Shown in pieces: positions 18,147 to 28,543 of a stretch of 64,000 nt of DNA; within the stretch, counting starts at the first letter, position 1; each line of letters opens with the position of its first letter. This stretch comes from Pedobacter sp. (GTDB lineage: Bacteria > Bacteroidota > Bacteroidia > Sphingobacteriales > Sphingobacteriaceae), in the NCBI GenBank assembly GCA_031119475.1, contig JAVHXV010000004.1, forward strand, positions 1 through 64,000, given 5' to 3'. Both the position numbers and the translations under genes were made by a program. Below the pieces are notes generated by a model. It was not told the DNA's origin. It searched no databases and saw nothing but the letters and a program-made list of their open reading frames with translations.

Positions 18147-21100
18147 TTAGTGTTCGCGTTCATCAACTGCCGGAAAGTCCAATTCGCCCTGCTCGCCATC
18201 AATTCCTTCGTAAAAAGGCGATTTGCTGCTCACTTTTTCCTGTAAGGTCTGGAAGATGATAAAGAGTGCAGGGATCACGAAAATCCCGAAAATCGTTCCG
18301 ATCAACATCCCACCAACGGCACCTGTACCAATTGATTTGTTTCCTGCCGCTCCTACTCCAGTAGAGAGCATCAAAGGCAATAGGCCTAGGATAAAGGCAA
18401 AGGAGGTCATTAAGATTGGGCGTAGACGTGCGGTTGCACCTTCAATGGCCGCACTGACGATGTTCATCCCCTTCCTTCTTCGGTCTAGGGCATACTCTAC
18501 AATCAGGATGGCATTTTTGGCCAATAGGCCAACGAGCATGATCAAGGTAATCTGGGTGTAGATGTTATTGTCTACCTTAAAGATCTTATCAAAAATAAAT
18601 ACGCCCGCAAGTCCGATCGGCAACGAAATCAGTACCGATAAAGGCAAAATATAGCTTTCATATTGCGCACAGAGCAGGAAATATACAAAAACCACGCAGA
18701 GCAGGAAAATAAAGATGGTCTGGCTGCCGCTATTCATCTCCTCACGGGATAGGCCTGAAAACTCATATCCATACCCTTGCGGCAAGTGGATGGCCGCTTC
18801 TTCCTGCACCGCTTTTAGCGCATCACCAGAACTAAACCCAGGTTTTGGCGCTCCGGTAACCGAAATTGAGGTATAGAGGTTAAAACGTGAAATGGCTTGT
18901 GGTCCATATACTTTCTCGAGGTTGATAAATTCACTCACAGGTGCCATGCTTCCATTTGCCGTCCTCACATAGATGCTGGTGAGGGATTGCTGGTTGGCAC
19001 GATAAGGTGCATCGGCCTGGTACATCACCCGATATTGTTTTCCGAATTTATTGAAGTTTGAGGCATAAACCCCTCCGAAATAGCCCTGTAGCACACTCAG
19101 TACATCATTAACGGTTAATCCGGCCTGTTTGATCTTGGCTACGTTTACATCGATCTGGTATTGCGGGAAGTTGGGGTTGAAAGAGGTAAAGGCATTCAAG
19201 ATTTCTGGACGTTTGCCCAATGCGGCCAAAAAGCCCTGTGCTATGTCGTTGAATTTACGGATATCGCCACCCGTCCTGTCCTGCAATTGGAATTCGAAAC
19301 CACCGCTGGTACCAAATCCCTGAATGGTGGGTGGCGCAAAAAAGATGATCTTGGCGCCTTTGATACCTGCTGTTTTGGCGAAAAGCTCACCGATGATCGT
19401 CTTCACATCACGTTCTCGCTCGTTCCAGGGTTTTAAGCGTGTGATCACCATCCCATAAGAACTTCCCGAACCACTGATCATACTTCTTCCAGTAATCCGC
19501 AAGGTATTTTTTGCTTCAGGGATCTTGCGCACAATGCTATCGATTCTTTCAAGCACGAGCGCAGTGGCTTCCTGTGATGTTCCCGGAGGAAGTGAAATAT
19601 CAGACATGATGGTACCCAAATCTTCGTTAGGCACAAATCCTTTTGGGGTCGTCTTCATCGTCCATACCAAGATGACGGCGAAAATGGCAATACCAAGACC
19701 AGCCATCCACTTTTTCCTCGAAAGGAAACTTACACTGCGTTGGTAACGGCTGGTCATCCTGTCGAAACTGGCATTGAAGCCCGCATAAAATCGCTGCATG
19801 AAGTTTTTAGGTGCGCCATGTTCATCGTGGTGTGGCTTGAGGAACAGCGCGCAAAGTGCAGGACTCAAAGTCAATGCATTTACGGCCGAAAGCACGATGG
19901 CGATGGCCAAGGTCAGTCCGAACTGCTTGTAGAATACCCCTGATGAGCCTTCGATAAAGCTCACCGGTATAAATACGGCGGCCATCACCAATGTAATCGA
20001 AATGATGGCGCCACTGATGTCGTCCATGGCATCTACAGTAGCCTTACGGGCCGATTTGTAGCCATGGTCGAGCTTGGCATGTACCGCTTCGACGACCACG
20101 ATCGCATCATCTACCACAATACCGATGGCCAAGACCAGCGCGAATAGGGTTAACAAGTTGATGGTAAAACCAAAGAGGCTCAAGAAGAAGAATGTTCCGA
20201 TGATCGCAACGGGCACACTGATCGCAGGGATCAAGGTCGAGCGGAAATCCTGCAAGAAGATGAACACCACGATAAATACGAGGATAAAGGCTTCGATCAG
20301 CGTATGCAAAACTTTTTCGATGGATGCATCCAAGAAATCGTTCACATTGATCAGCGTGGTGTAATGCACCCCTTTCGGGAAAGATCCTTTGGCCTGATCT
20401 AAAGCTTTGATCGCATTTTCGATTACTTCCTTTGCATTTGAACCCGCCGTCTGGTTGATGGCGATACCCAAAGCCGGTTTCCCATCAAACTTAACCGAAC
20501 TGGCATAGCTCTGTGCGCCCAATTCAATCCTGGCCACATCTTTTAGGCGAAGGACCTGTCCACCACTGCCCGTCCTGATAATGATGTTGCTGAATTCTGT
20601 TTCATCTTTTAAACGGCCTGTGTATTTGAGCGTATATTGGAAAGCCTGGTCGCCCTGCTCACCGAATTGACCCGGTGCAGCTTCGATGTTCTGTTCTGCT
20701 AGGGCTGCACTGATATCGTTCGGGATCAGCCCGTAGGAAGCCATCACATCAGGCTTGAGCCAGATCCGCATGGTATAGTCCATTAAACCGAAAGCGCTGG
20801 CATCGCCCACCCCATTGATCCTTTTGATCTGGGGGATGATGTTGATGTTCGCATAGTTCTGGAGAAATTTCTGGTCATAGGCCGGATCATCGCTATAGAT
20901 ACCAAAGATGAGCACGTTACTGGCCTGTCTTTTAGCGGTGATGACGCCGGATCGGGTAACCTCTGCTGGAAGAAGGCTGGATGCGCGTGCCACACGGTTC
21001 TGTACGTTTACCGCAGCCAAGTCTGGGTTGGTGCCCAGCTTAAAGTTAACGGTAATGGTTGCGGTACCATCATTACTGGCAGAGGAGGTCATATAGGTCA

Positions 21101-21323
21101 TGTTCTCCACGCCATTGATCTGTTCCTCAAGCGGTACGACCACGCTGTTCATGACCACGTCTGCGTTGGCACCCTGATACGAAGCCGTCACCTGTACGGT
21201 TGGTGGGGCAATTTCTGGATATTGGGAAACTGGAAGCGTGATCAGACCCAATATACCGAGGATGACGATGATAACTGAAATCACCGTAGAGAGTACGGGT
21301 CTTTCTATAAATTTTTTAAACAT
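18147..21323 (-). CDS. RND multidrug efflux permease (HAE1/AcrB family)
   Basis: 1058 aa; MFKKFIERPVLSTVISVIIVILGILGL, DDAIVVVEAVH, GLLAKNAILIVEYA. Confidence 0.97.
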   Translation of the reverse strand: MFKKFIERPVLSTVISVIIVILGILGLITLPVSQYPEIAPPTVQVTASYQGANADVVMNSVVVPLEEQINGVENMTYMTSSASNDGTATITVNFKLGTNPDLAAVNVQNRVARASSLLPAEVTRSGVITAKRQASNVLIFGIYSDDPAYDQKFLQNYANINIIPQIKRINGVGDASAFGLMDYTMRIWLKPDVMASYGLIPNDISAALAEQNIEAAPGQFGEQGDQAFQYTLKYTGRLKDETEFSNIIIRTGSGGQVLRLKDVARIELGAQSYASSVKFDGKPALGIAINQTAGSNAKEVIENAIKALDQAKGSFPKGVHYTTLINVNDFLDASIEKVLHTLIEAFILVFIVVFIFLQDFRSTLIPAISVPVAIIGTFFFLSLFGFTINLLTLFALVLAIGIVVDDAIVVVEAVHAKLDHGYKSARKATVDAMDDISGAIISITLVMAAVFIPVSFIEGSSGVFYKQFGLTLAIAIVLSAVNALTLSPALCALFLKPHHDEHGAPKNFMQRFYAGFNASFDRMTSRYQRSVSFLSRKKWMAGLGIAIFAVILVWTMKTTPKGFVPNEDLGTIMSDISLPPGTSQEATALVLERIDSIVRKIPEAKNTLRITGRSMISGSGSSYGMVITRLKPWNERERDVKTIIGELFAKTAGIKGAKIIFFAPPTIQGFGTSGGFEFQLQDRTGGDIRKFNDIAQGFLAALGKRPEILNAFTSFNPNFPQYQIDVNVAKIKQAGLTVNDVLSVLQGYFGGVYASNFNKFGKQYRVMYQADAPYRANQQSLTSIYVRTANGSMAPVSEFINLEKVYGPQAISRFNLYTSISVTGAPKPGFSSGDALKAVQEEAAIHLPQGYGYEFSGLSREEMNSGSQTIFIFLLCVVFVYFLLCAQYESYILPLSVLISLPIGLAGVFIFDKIFKVDNNIYTQITLIMLVGLLAKNAILIVEYALDRRRKGMNIVSAAIEGATARLRPILMTSFAFILGLLPLMLSTGVGAAGNKSIGTGAVGGMLIGTIFGIFVIPALFIIFQTLQEKVSSKSPFYEGIDGEQGELDFPAVDEREH

Positions 21324-21374
21324 AAATTCTGATTGACAATTTCGGATGGACGATTTTCGGTGCGATAGTTCCCC

Positions 21375-22574
21375 TTATTTCTTGATTTCGGCATATACCG
21401 AATCTGCATTGAGTTCTTCTGGCTTGATCTTGGTACCATCCTTCAGCGATTGGAAGCCTTCGAGCACAACCTTATCGCCCATCTTCAGACCTTTGGTCAC
21501 GACATAGAATTTGCCCTTGGTAAGTTCCATCACTTCGATTGGTGTACTGATGGCCTTCGCCGAGTCGCCAAGCAGATAGACAAATTTTTTGCCCTGCAGG
21601 TCTGTCGTCGATTTTTGTGGGATCAAGATCACGTTATTGAGGTGCTGTGGAATGCGTACCGATGCACTTGCACCGCTTTTCAGCAATGCTGTAGGATTGG
21701 GAAAAGTTGCCCTTAGACTTGCCGAACCTGTATTGGTATTGATTTGTCCGTTGATCGATTCGATCTTACCGTTTTGCGCATAGATGGTACCGTCGGCCAG
21801 CACGAGGCTTACCGGTGGGATATTCTTCATCTGTGCAGCCAATGTACTGCCCTTATAGGTATTGGCAAAATCAAGCAGTTGCTTTTCATTTAAAGAAAAA
21901 TAAGCATAAACTTTAGAAATATTGGATACCGTTGTCAGCGGTTGCGCACTGTTGCCACTTACCAAACTTCCGGTCTTGAACGGAATGCTGCCTACAATCC
22001 CATCTGCGGGACTGGTAATTGAGGTATAGCCCAGGTTTACACGGGCGTTGACCAGTTCGGCCTTAGCCTGTGCCAGTGCGGCCTTTCGGCTCTGGAGCGT
22101 AAGCATAGCTGCATCCAATTCATATTTGCTGATGATATCTTTTGCCACGAGGGGCTTTGTTTTATTGACCTGGAGCTGCGCTGCGCTGACATTGGCCTCA
22201 GCACTGCTGATGGCTGCCTGGGCCGTTCTAACCTGTTGCTCATATTGCGGGGCATTGATCTTAAAGAGCAACTGGCCTTTTTTGACCGTCGCGCCTTCGT
22301 CTACATAAATGCGTTCAATAAATCCGTCAACCTTAGGACGGATATCGATATCCTGGATACCTTCGATGGTAGCCGGATAATCGCTTTCAAGCGTTGCAGA
22401 TTGCGATTGGACCGTAAATACAGGATAAGGCTGGGGTGCCGCAGCAGCAGTTGCCGCCATTTCTGCTTTTTTGGCCGCATCGCCACCACAGGCGGCAAGC
22501 GTAGCACTGAACAATAGGATAGCGAGTAGTCTGATTGTTGTTGTCATATGATAAGGGTTACTTTTGTGTTTCAT
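21375..22574 (-). CDS. RND efflux periplasmic adaptor (MFP/AcrA family)
   Basis: Lipobox LAAC; VDGFIERIYVDEGATVKKGQLLFKI, GYTSITSPADGIVG. Confidence 0.95.
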   Translation of the reverse strand: MKHKSNPYHMTTTIRLLAILLFSATLAACGGDAAKKAEMAATAAAAPQPYPVFTVQSQSATLESDYPATIEGIQDIDIRPKVDGFIERIYVDEGATVKKGQLLFKINAPQYEQQVRTAQAAISSAEANVSAAQLQVNKTKPLVAKDIISKYELDAAMLTLQSRKAALAQAKAELVNARVNLGYTSITSPADGIVGSIPFKTGSLVSGNSAQPLTTVSNISKVYAYFSLNEKQLLDFANTYKGSTLAAQMKNIPPVSLVLADGTIYAQNGKIESINGQINTNTGSASLRATFPNPTALLKSGASASVRIPQHLNNVILIPQKSTTDLQGKKFVYLLGDSAKAISTPIEVMELTKGKFYVVTKGLKMGDKVVLEGFQSLKDGTKIKPEELNADSVYAEIKK

Positions 22575-22576
22575 TT

Positions 22577-23233
22577 TTATTGATAGATCATTTCGAAGAT
22601 GAGCTGCTTCCGCTCTTTCATGAGCTTGAGGTATTCGGCATCTCCGATATTGTATAAAGATTTATTGATGCAATTGGTAATCAACGGATAGGCCATCAGG
22701 GCGAAGAGGTTCATGCAGAACTGCCTAGGGTCCATCCGCTTGATGCTGCCGCGATCCATTTCAGCTTCTATTTCTTTTAAAAAGGATTTGATCCTGTTTT
22801 TTTTCTCCTCTGGAACAGGTTTGTCGCCACGGTTTAATTCTGTCACCACATACATTTCGCGGTAAGGGTATTTCATGGCCTGGTCCATAAAAACAGTGAT
22901 GAGCTGTTCCAACTTTTCCTTGAAGGGAAGCGTAGCCACAAAGATCGTATCCAATAAGGCCGACATGTCTGCGCGTGCCTCTGCGGCAACCTGTTCAAAA
23001 AGAATATCCCTTGACCGGAAATAGTAATTGAGCAAGGTCCTGTTCACACCTGCTGCATCGGCAATATCCTGTGTGGTGGCATGCAACTTGCCTTCAGAAA
23101 AGAAGATGCGCTTGGCTGTATCCTTGATCAGCTGTTCCGTGCCTTTGTCTTTTGGAGTACTCACAATTTTGTTTAACAATTTTGTCAAAACAAATGTAAG
23201 TGACCTATCCCTAAGTCTATCCAAGCTATCCAA
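22577..23233 (-). CDS. TetR-family transcriptional regulator
   Basis: TAKRIFFSEGKLHATTQDIADAAGVNRTLLNYYFRSRDILFEQV; directly upstream of the RND operon. Confidence 0.92.
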   Translation of the reverse strand: MDSLDRLRDRSLTFVLTKLLNKIVSTPKDKGTEQLIKDTAKRIFFSEGKLHATTQDIADAAGVNRTLLNYYFRSRDILFEQVAAEARADMSALLDTIFVATLPFKEKLEQLITVFMDQAMKYPYREMYVVTELNRGDKPVPEEKKNRIKSFLKEIEAEMDRGSIKRMDPRQFCMNLFALMAYPLITNCINKSLYNIGDAEYLKLMKERKQLIFEMIYQ

Positions 23234-23316
23234 AATGTAGCTAATTTATGACATGGTTGTGATATTGGGCGGAGCGGAGGGCGTGGAGCGGAGGGCGTAA
23301 GGCGTTAAGTTCTGAC

Positions 23317-23348
23317 AACCTCGCAGGTTCTTAAGAACCTGCGAGGTT
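23317..23348. repeat. 32-bp perfect palindrome AACCTCGCAGGTTCTTAAGAACCTGCGAGGTT
   Basis: Self-reverse-complementary; followed by a T-run; second copy at 52689-52720. Confidence 0.95.
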
Positions 23349-23544
23349 TTTTGCATGAGATATAAACCAGGAAGGTTAATCTGTCAACGTTGATGACTTT
23401 TCCCGGACAAATAAAAAACATGATTCTGAAATCCGAGAGCGCATAACTAGCATCGCAGACATCCAAATCTATGATGTAGGCTATGCATTTAGTGTGCGGA
23501 CTTGGACTTCTGGACTCCAACTTCGGACATCCCGACTTCCCGAC

Positions 23545-24573
23545 TTACCGACTTTCAGACTTGTTCACCAGCTTATAAATTTGTCCACGGTTACCGGTAA
23601 GCAGCACCAGACTGCCCTTTTTTGCTTTTTGTATGGCATTGAAATTCTGTGTAGAGATATTTTGCCAAGTCAGGCCACCATCGGCAGAATAATCAGTACC
23701 CGATGAGCCGGTGGCGAAACACAACTGGGCATTGATGTATTCGACTGCCGAGCGATAGCCAAAGACGGGTTTGCTGGGCTTTGACCAGGTTTTGCCCCCA
23801 TTGGATGTCAAGAGCACATTATTCGTATTTTCTTTGTCTTTTAAATAATTACCTCCAACGGCAATTCCTTTCTTTCCATTATAAAAGGCGATAGAGAACG
23901 GGCCTGTACTGCTTTCGCCTTGGATGATCGGACAATCATAGACCTTCCATTTATGGCCAAAGTTATTGGAAAAGAAAATCCTGGAGGTGGAGCCTCCAGT
24001 AGCGATCCAAGTCTTACCATCTTTGGCCGTCCTGATGGTTGTACCACTTGCGGCGAAACCAGCTTCACCTACTTTGAGTTCTTCTTTCAGGTTTTTTGAA
24101 ATATCAAGCCAGGTCAATCCGCCATCTGTAGTTTTGAGCAGTTGCATCTGGTTGCGGATGGGATCTCCAAATATGATTCCTTCTTGGGGGTTCCAAAAAT
24201 CCATGCCATCTAAGAAGATGGCAGAGTCTGTATTTTTATAGACTTCGCGCCAGGTTTTTCCTCCATCGATGGTCGAAAGGACATAGGCTGGAGAGCCTGC
24301 GTTCACCACAATGGCCTTAAATTTATCGAAGGCCTCGATATCCCGAAAATCCAATTTTTCATAGCCTTTGGGCTGTGTCCATTCCCAGGTCTTTCCACCA
24401 TCGAGGGTTTTGCCAACGTATCCGTTGCTGCCGCTTACCCAGGCGATAGAATCGGTCACAACAGAAAGGCCGCGCATGCTGGTATTCCTACCTGCAGTTA
24501 ATTCTTTTAACGTAAAGTTTTGCGCAAAGCTGATGACTGGCAATAATAAAAGGCTAAAGAAAAAATTTTTCAT
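23545..24573 (-). CDS. exported BNR/YCF48-like beta-propeller protein
   Basis: Repeated DGGKTWEW, DGGKTWREV, DGGLTWLDIS, NGGKTWSKP motifs; signal peptide. Confidence 0.85.
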   Translation of the reverse strand: MKNFFFSLLLLPVISFAQNFTLKELTAGRNTSMRGLSVVTDSIAWVSGSNGYVGKTLDGGKTWEWTQPKGYEKLDFRDIEAFDKFKAIVVNAGSPAYVLSTIDGGKTWREVYKNTDSAIFLDGMDFWNPQEGIIFGDPIRNQMQLLKTTDGGLTWLDISKNLKEELKVGEAGFAASGTTIRTAKDGKTWIATGGSTSRIFFSNNFGHKWKVYDCPIIQGESSTGPFSIAFYNGKKGIAVGGNYLKDKENTNNVLLTSNGGKTWSKPSKPVFGYRSAVEYINAQLCFATGSSGTDYSADGGLTWQNISTQNFNAIQKAKKGSLVLLTGNRGQIYKLVNKSESR

Positions 24574-24578
24574 AAAGG

Positions 24579-25013
24579 TTATTTAACGCGTTTCCAACTT
24601 TCCGATCTTCCAATCAATGAGATGCCAATGTATCCCCTGATATTGAGCTGCCCATTGGCTTTTAAGGTAAGCTTGCAGCTGTAGGTCTTTCCGGTTTTTG
24701 GGTCGTAAATGGTTCCTTCTGACCATTCGTCTTCATCGAAAGTAAAATCTTTCAGTATTTCCAATCCCAATAAGGGGCGGGTCCTTAAACTCGCAATGGG
24801 GTTTTTGATGTCGAGTTTTGGCTTTCCCTTTTCGTCGTTGGGCTCTTTGATCCAGGCCAATTTACCAAAATACCGATCGCCCTTTTTATAGATTTCGATC
24901 TGTCCTTCGCCAGAAGGGTTGATCCATTTGCCGATGATATCATCTTTCTTTTGCGAAAAAGCGGTGTGGGTGCCAAGCACCAGCAAGCATAAAATAGTTA
25001 ACTTTCTAAACAT
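24579..25013 (-). CDS. DUF2147 family exported protein
   Basis: GKWINPSGEGQIEIYKKGDRYFGKLAWI...GTIYDPKTGKTYSCKLTL...LNIRGYIGISLIGRSESWKR. Confidence 0.9.
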   Translation of the reverse strand: MFRKLTILCLLVLGTHTAFSQKKDDIIGKWINPSGEGQIEIYKKGDRYFGKLAWIKEPNDEKGKPKLDIKNPIASLRTRPLLGLEILKDFTFDEDEWSEGTIYDPKTGKTYSCKLTLKANGQLNIRGYIGISLIGRSESWKRVK

Positions 25014-25084
25014 GGTATTCTGAACTAGCGTAGTTAAAGTTAGCGATTAGAAAGATAAAATGAAATCTTCCACTTTGACAAAGT

Positions 25085-25309
25085 TTATAGGATATCTTCC
25101 AATACTTCCACTTCGAAATCATGTTTTTCGAGCAAAGCAATTATGGTGCTTGCACACACCGACCCATTGCCATCTACGATCCGAAGGATCCGATCACAAT
25201 CTTCCAGGTCGAAATTGGCTCGATAGGTTGGGCAGTTGGCATGGATCAGCTCAATAAGGTAATCTGCTTGCAGTACATCAGCTACATTTGTTTTAAAGAC
25301 TTCGACCAT
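25085..25309 (-). CDS. conserved small hypothetical protein
   Basis: 74 aa, MVEVFKTNVADVLQADYLIELIHANCPTYRANFDLEDCDRILRI; balanced composition in an operon-like position. Confidence 0.65.
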   Translation of the reverse strand: MVEVFKTNVADVLQADYLIELIHANCPTYRANFDLEDCDRILRIVDGNGSVCASTIIALLEKHDFEVEVLEDIL

Positions 25310-25331
25310 TATCCAAAAGTTTTAGCCTTTC

Positions 25332-25760
25332 CTAATGTTGGCGGTCGTCAAAATTCATCATCCATTGGATGCCGAATTTATCAGTCAGCATGCCAAAGTA
25401 TGCACCCCAGAACATGGTCTGCAGTGGCATCTGGATAGTTCCTCCTTCGGCCAAACCTGCAAATAGGCGATCAGCTTCGTCCCTGCTATCTGCATCTACA
25501 CTGATGGACATATTGGTTCCGGTAATTACTTGAGGCATCACAGAGGGAACATCGGTGCCCATCAGTAAACTATGCTTCCCAATTGGCAGGGCTACGTGCA
25601 TGATCCCTTTATGTTCTCCTTCGGGAAGCCCTTCACAAGCTCCAGGATTGTCTTCAAATCGTGATAACAGCTGAAATTCGCCGCCGAATACAGATTTGTA
25701 AAAACTGAAAGCTTCTTCAGTGTTGCCATTAAAATTTAAATAGGTGTTTAGTAAGGCCAT
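25332..25760 (-). CDS. VOC family protein (PhnB/glyoxalase-like)
   Basis: LNTYLNFNGNTEEAFSFYKSVFGGEF...WGAYFGMLTDKFGIQWMMNF. Confidence 0.9.
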   Translation of the reverse strand: MALLNTYLNFNGNTEEAFSFYKSVFGGEFQLLSRFEDNPGACEGLPEGEHKGIMHVALPIGKHSLLMGTDVPSVMPQVITGTNMSISVDADSRDEADRLFAGLAEGGTIQMPLQTMFWGAYFGMLTDKFGIQWMMNFDDRQH

Positions 25761-25825
25761 AGTAGTAGGTGTTTAGGTGTTTAGATGTTTGGTTGGTTAG
25801 GTGGTTAGTTTGAGTTTTTAAAATA

Positions 25826-25848
25826 CCCTTCAACAGGCTCAGGGTGAC
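25826..25848 (-). repeat. dispersed repeat GTCACCCTGAGCCTGTTGAAGGG
   Basis: One mismatch to the copy at 50154-50176. Confidence 0.85.
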
Positions 25849-25866
25849 ACGCTGCCTTTTGAACAG

Positions 25867-26400
25867 CTATGATCCTGACAGATTGCGCCTGATATTCATT
25901 AAACTCTGTTCCATGTCTTTCCCCAAAAGGCTGTCTGAAACCAGGTTGAATAAAGTCATGGGAAATTTATTTTTTCCAGTCATCTTCCATTTAACCAAGG
26001 TCTGGTCGGTTCCAACACTGTCTGCGCTCATTTCTGTTTGCCCGACGCTTTTAAATGGCCTTTCAAACCTGATCTCAATCTGTGTGCTTCGGCCCTCATC
26101 GACCCCTATGATTTCCTGCTCGCCTTTGCCCGCCTGCTTCTTCCCTTCCCATTCACATAAAAATCCGATCTGGCCATCAGTTCCGGTATATTTTATTTTG
26201 TTTGTAGGATCTTTCATTACCCAGACCGAATATTCTTCCTGATTTCGCATCAGCTTGATGTAATCAAAAACCTCTCGCTGTGGACGGTCAATGACCAATT
26301 CACGTTCAATGGAATATTCGGCTTTTGTAACCAAGGCCAGAAAAAGTAGAAATACCACGATAATGGCAATGATCAAGAGTATAGTCAATAAAATGTTCAT
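25867..26400 (-). CDS. SRPBCC (polyketide cyclase-like) protein
   Basis: N-terminal TM; YSIERELVIDRPQREVFDYIKLMRNQEEYSVW. Confidence 0.85.
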   Translation of the reverse strand: MNILLTILLIIAIIVVFLLFLALVTKAEYSIERELVIDRPQREVFDYIKLMRNQEEYSVWVMKDPTNKIKYTGTDGQIGFLCEWEGKKQAGKGEQEIIGVDEGRSTQIEIRFERPFKSVGQTEMSADSVGTDQTLVKWKMTGKNKFPMTLFNLVSDSLLGKDMEQSLMNIRRNLSGS

Positions 26401-26441
26401 GTCAATTTCTTTAATTTAAATGATATGATGCAGCAATGTCA

Positions 26442-26954
26442 TTAAGATACTTTTAAAAATGCGGCAATGTTCTTTAATTGATGATGGTGTCGCTGTGCAT
26501 GATAGATTACAAAATAGATAGCTTCAAACCTCGTTAAATGCCCCATGTTCGGTAGTTCCATTCCAAGGCAAAGTTGGTCGAGCTGCAAGGAAGGAATGGC
26601 TTCCATCATCGCTGTATTGATCTTATCCAATAGGGCCAAGTGTGCATCCTTGTCATAATCTCTAGCTTCAGGCAGGATGAAATCGGGCGATTTTAACTTT
26701 GAATTAAAATTAAGGAAGATTTCCTTGATGACCGGAATTTGTTGATCAAATGGCCTATCTGTATCCTTGGTTTCACCATTCAATACCTGCACAAAACCTT
26801 GGCTCGCCAAAACAATGTGCTGTACGACCTGCCCGGCTGTCCAACTGTTTTCGAATGGAACTTTATTGTACGTAGCTGCATCGAATTTGGCAACGGTTGC
26901 CATGAAACCATCAAAAGTTTCCTTAACCTCCTGTATCAATAGATCTTTGTTCAT
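26442..26954 (-). CDS. DinB-family protein
   Basis: SWTAGQVVQHIVLASQG...FEAIYFVIYHAQRHHHQLKNI. Confidence 0.85.
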   Translation of the reverse strand: MNKDLLIQEVKETFDGFMATVAKFDAATYNKVPFENSWTAGQVVQHIVLASQGFVQVLNGETKDTDRPFDQQIPVIKEIFLNFNSKLKSPDFILPEARDYDKDAHLALLDKINTAMMEAIPSLQLDQLCLGMELPNMGHLTRFEAIYFVIYHAQRHHHQLKNIAAFLKVS

Positions 26955-26956
26955 GT

Positions 26957-27451
26957 TTACATATAGTTAATGGGATCGTAATTTAATAATCGGCGCCACA
27001 AGGCGATCTGGCCAATACAATTGGCTTCGCGATAGGTATCGAAAGAAACCATTTCGTATATCGAAAAGCTCATGCCCGGAAAATTCAGGACCTCATCTAA
27101 CTTTTCATCGCTTGCCTCCAATAATTTTGCCCTCAGCAGTGGCGAAATCTTTTCCCAATCCTGGCGATAGACGTCCAAAGATGGATAGGTTACATCAGCC
27201 TGGATGCCTTTATGATCTGCAAAAAGCTCATGCGAAGCAGATTTTAATTCCAATCCGAAGATCTGAGCCAGCTCAAACCGTTCCTGCACCAAGCTCCCTG
27301 CCAGCCAGGCAATATGGTTTGCTTTTGTATCCAAACGTTTTGAGGCATCGGCAGTCGAAATTCCTTCAATTGCACGTGGAAAATAGGTAGTATGAAGATC
27401 ATAAAGGACGATCAGGCCATGCATCCTACTGCTTTTAGTTTTAATTTCCAT
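26957..27451 (-). CDS. DinB-like protein
   Basis: 164 aa; AIEGISTADASKRLDTKANHIAWLAGSLVQERFELA. Confidence 0.7.
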   Translation of the reverse strand: MEIKTKSSRMHGLIVLYDLHTTYFPRAIEGISTADASKRLDTKANHIAWLAGSLVQERFELAQIFGLELKSASHELFADHKGIQADVTYPSLDVYRQDWEKISPLLRAKLLEASDEKLDEVLNFPGMSFSIYEMVSFDTYREANCIGQIALWRRLLNYDPINYM

Positions 27452-27574
27452 TGTTTTCTGAATTTGTTGAGACTAAGGTACGGTTACTTCCTGTTAAATT
27501 TGACCGCCATAAATGTCAACCTTAGGGGGCAAATGCGACAAAATTTATATCTTTAGTTAACTAACTATCCTGAC

Positions 27575-28543
27575 ATGAAAAAATTGGGCGTACTCTTGAC
27601 CAGAAATTATAAACTGCTGAGCGTTGCAGCAATCCTGGAAGTATTTGAAACCGTAAACCAGTATGATCGGGCGGCAGGTGATGGGGATAGCTTCGAGTTG
27701 CATTTGTTGACAAGCCATCCAAGCAGCAAAGTTCCACATCCGGTATTTCACTATCCGGTGACCAACATCCAGGATGCCAGCCCAATGGACCTGATCCTGA
27801 TCCCGGCGTTTACTTCCGAGAATATAGCTGAAACCTTAAAGCAGAATGGTGGCTGCATCCCACACCTCATCCAACAATACCACAATGGTGCAAGTGTGGC
27901 TACCTTTTGTACCGGCGCCTTCCTTTTGGGAGCGAGCGGATTGCTGAATGGCCGAATTGCGACCACACACGTAGATGCCAGTCATGGTTTCGCCCATGCT
28001 TTTCCAGCGGTGAGATTAAGGCCAGATAAGACCGTAACACAAGATGGAAGGCTCTATACCAGTGGAGGTGCAACTTCCTCATTTCATTTGTTGCTGCACT
28101 TGGTACAGGAAAACTGTGGTGCAGATATGGCCATTCGGATTGCAAAAGTCTTTGCGATCGATATGGACAGGCAGAGCCAATCTTATTTCAGTACTTTCCA
28201 GCCTTCGAGGAACCACCATGACGAACTGGTGGCCAATGCACAAAAAAAGATCGAAAGCAACTATCAGGAAGCATCTACCATCGAGGAACTGATCAAAGAC
28301 CTTCCCTCTAGCCGAAGAAATATTGTTAGGCGTTTTAAACAGATTACCGGCATCACACCTATCGAATACCTGCAACAGACCAGGATTGAGGCCGCCAAAA
28401 AATTACTGGAACAAACTGGTCAACAAATGACAGAGATTATCTTTAATTCTGGATACAATGACCCCAAGGCCTTTAGAAAAGTTTTCAAAAAAAGTGTCGG
28501 AATGACACCCTCACAATACCGCGAGAAGTTTCAGGTCAGGTAA
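27575..28543 (+). CDS. GlxA-type AraC-family regulator (DJ-1/PfpI + HTH)
   Basis: CTGAFLLGASGLLNGRIATTHVDA; C-terminal EYLQQTRIEAAKKLLEQT...GYNDPKAFRKVFKKSVGMTPSQYREKF. Confidence 0.93.
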   Translation: MKKLGVLLTRNYKLLSVAAILEVFETVNQYDRAAGDGDSFELHLLTSHPSSKVPHPVFHYPVTNIQDASPMDLILIPAFTSENIAETLKQNGGCIPHLIQQYHNGASVATFCTGAFLLGASGLLNGRIATTHVDASHGFAHAFPAVRLRPDKTVTQDGRLYTSGGATSSFHLLLHLVQENCGADMAIRIAKVFAIDMDRQSQSYFSTFQPSRNHHDELVANAQKKIESNYQEASTIEELIKDLPSSRRNIVRRFKQITGITPIEYLQQTRIEAAKKLLEQTGQQMTEIIFNSGYNDPKAFRKVFKKSVGMTPSQYREKFQVR

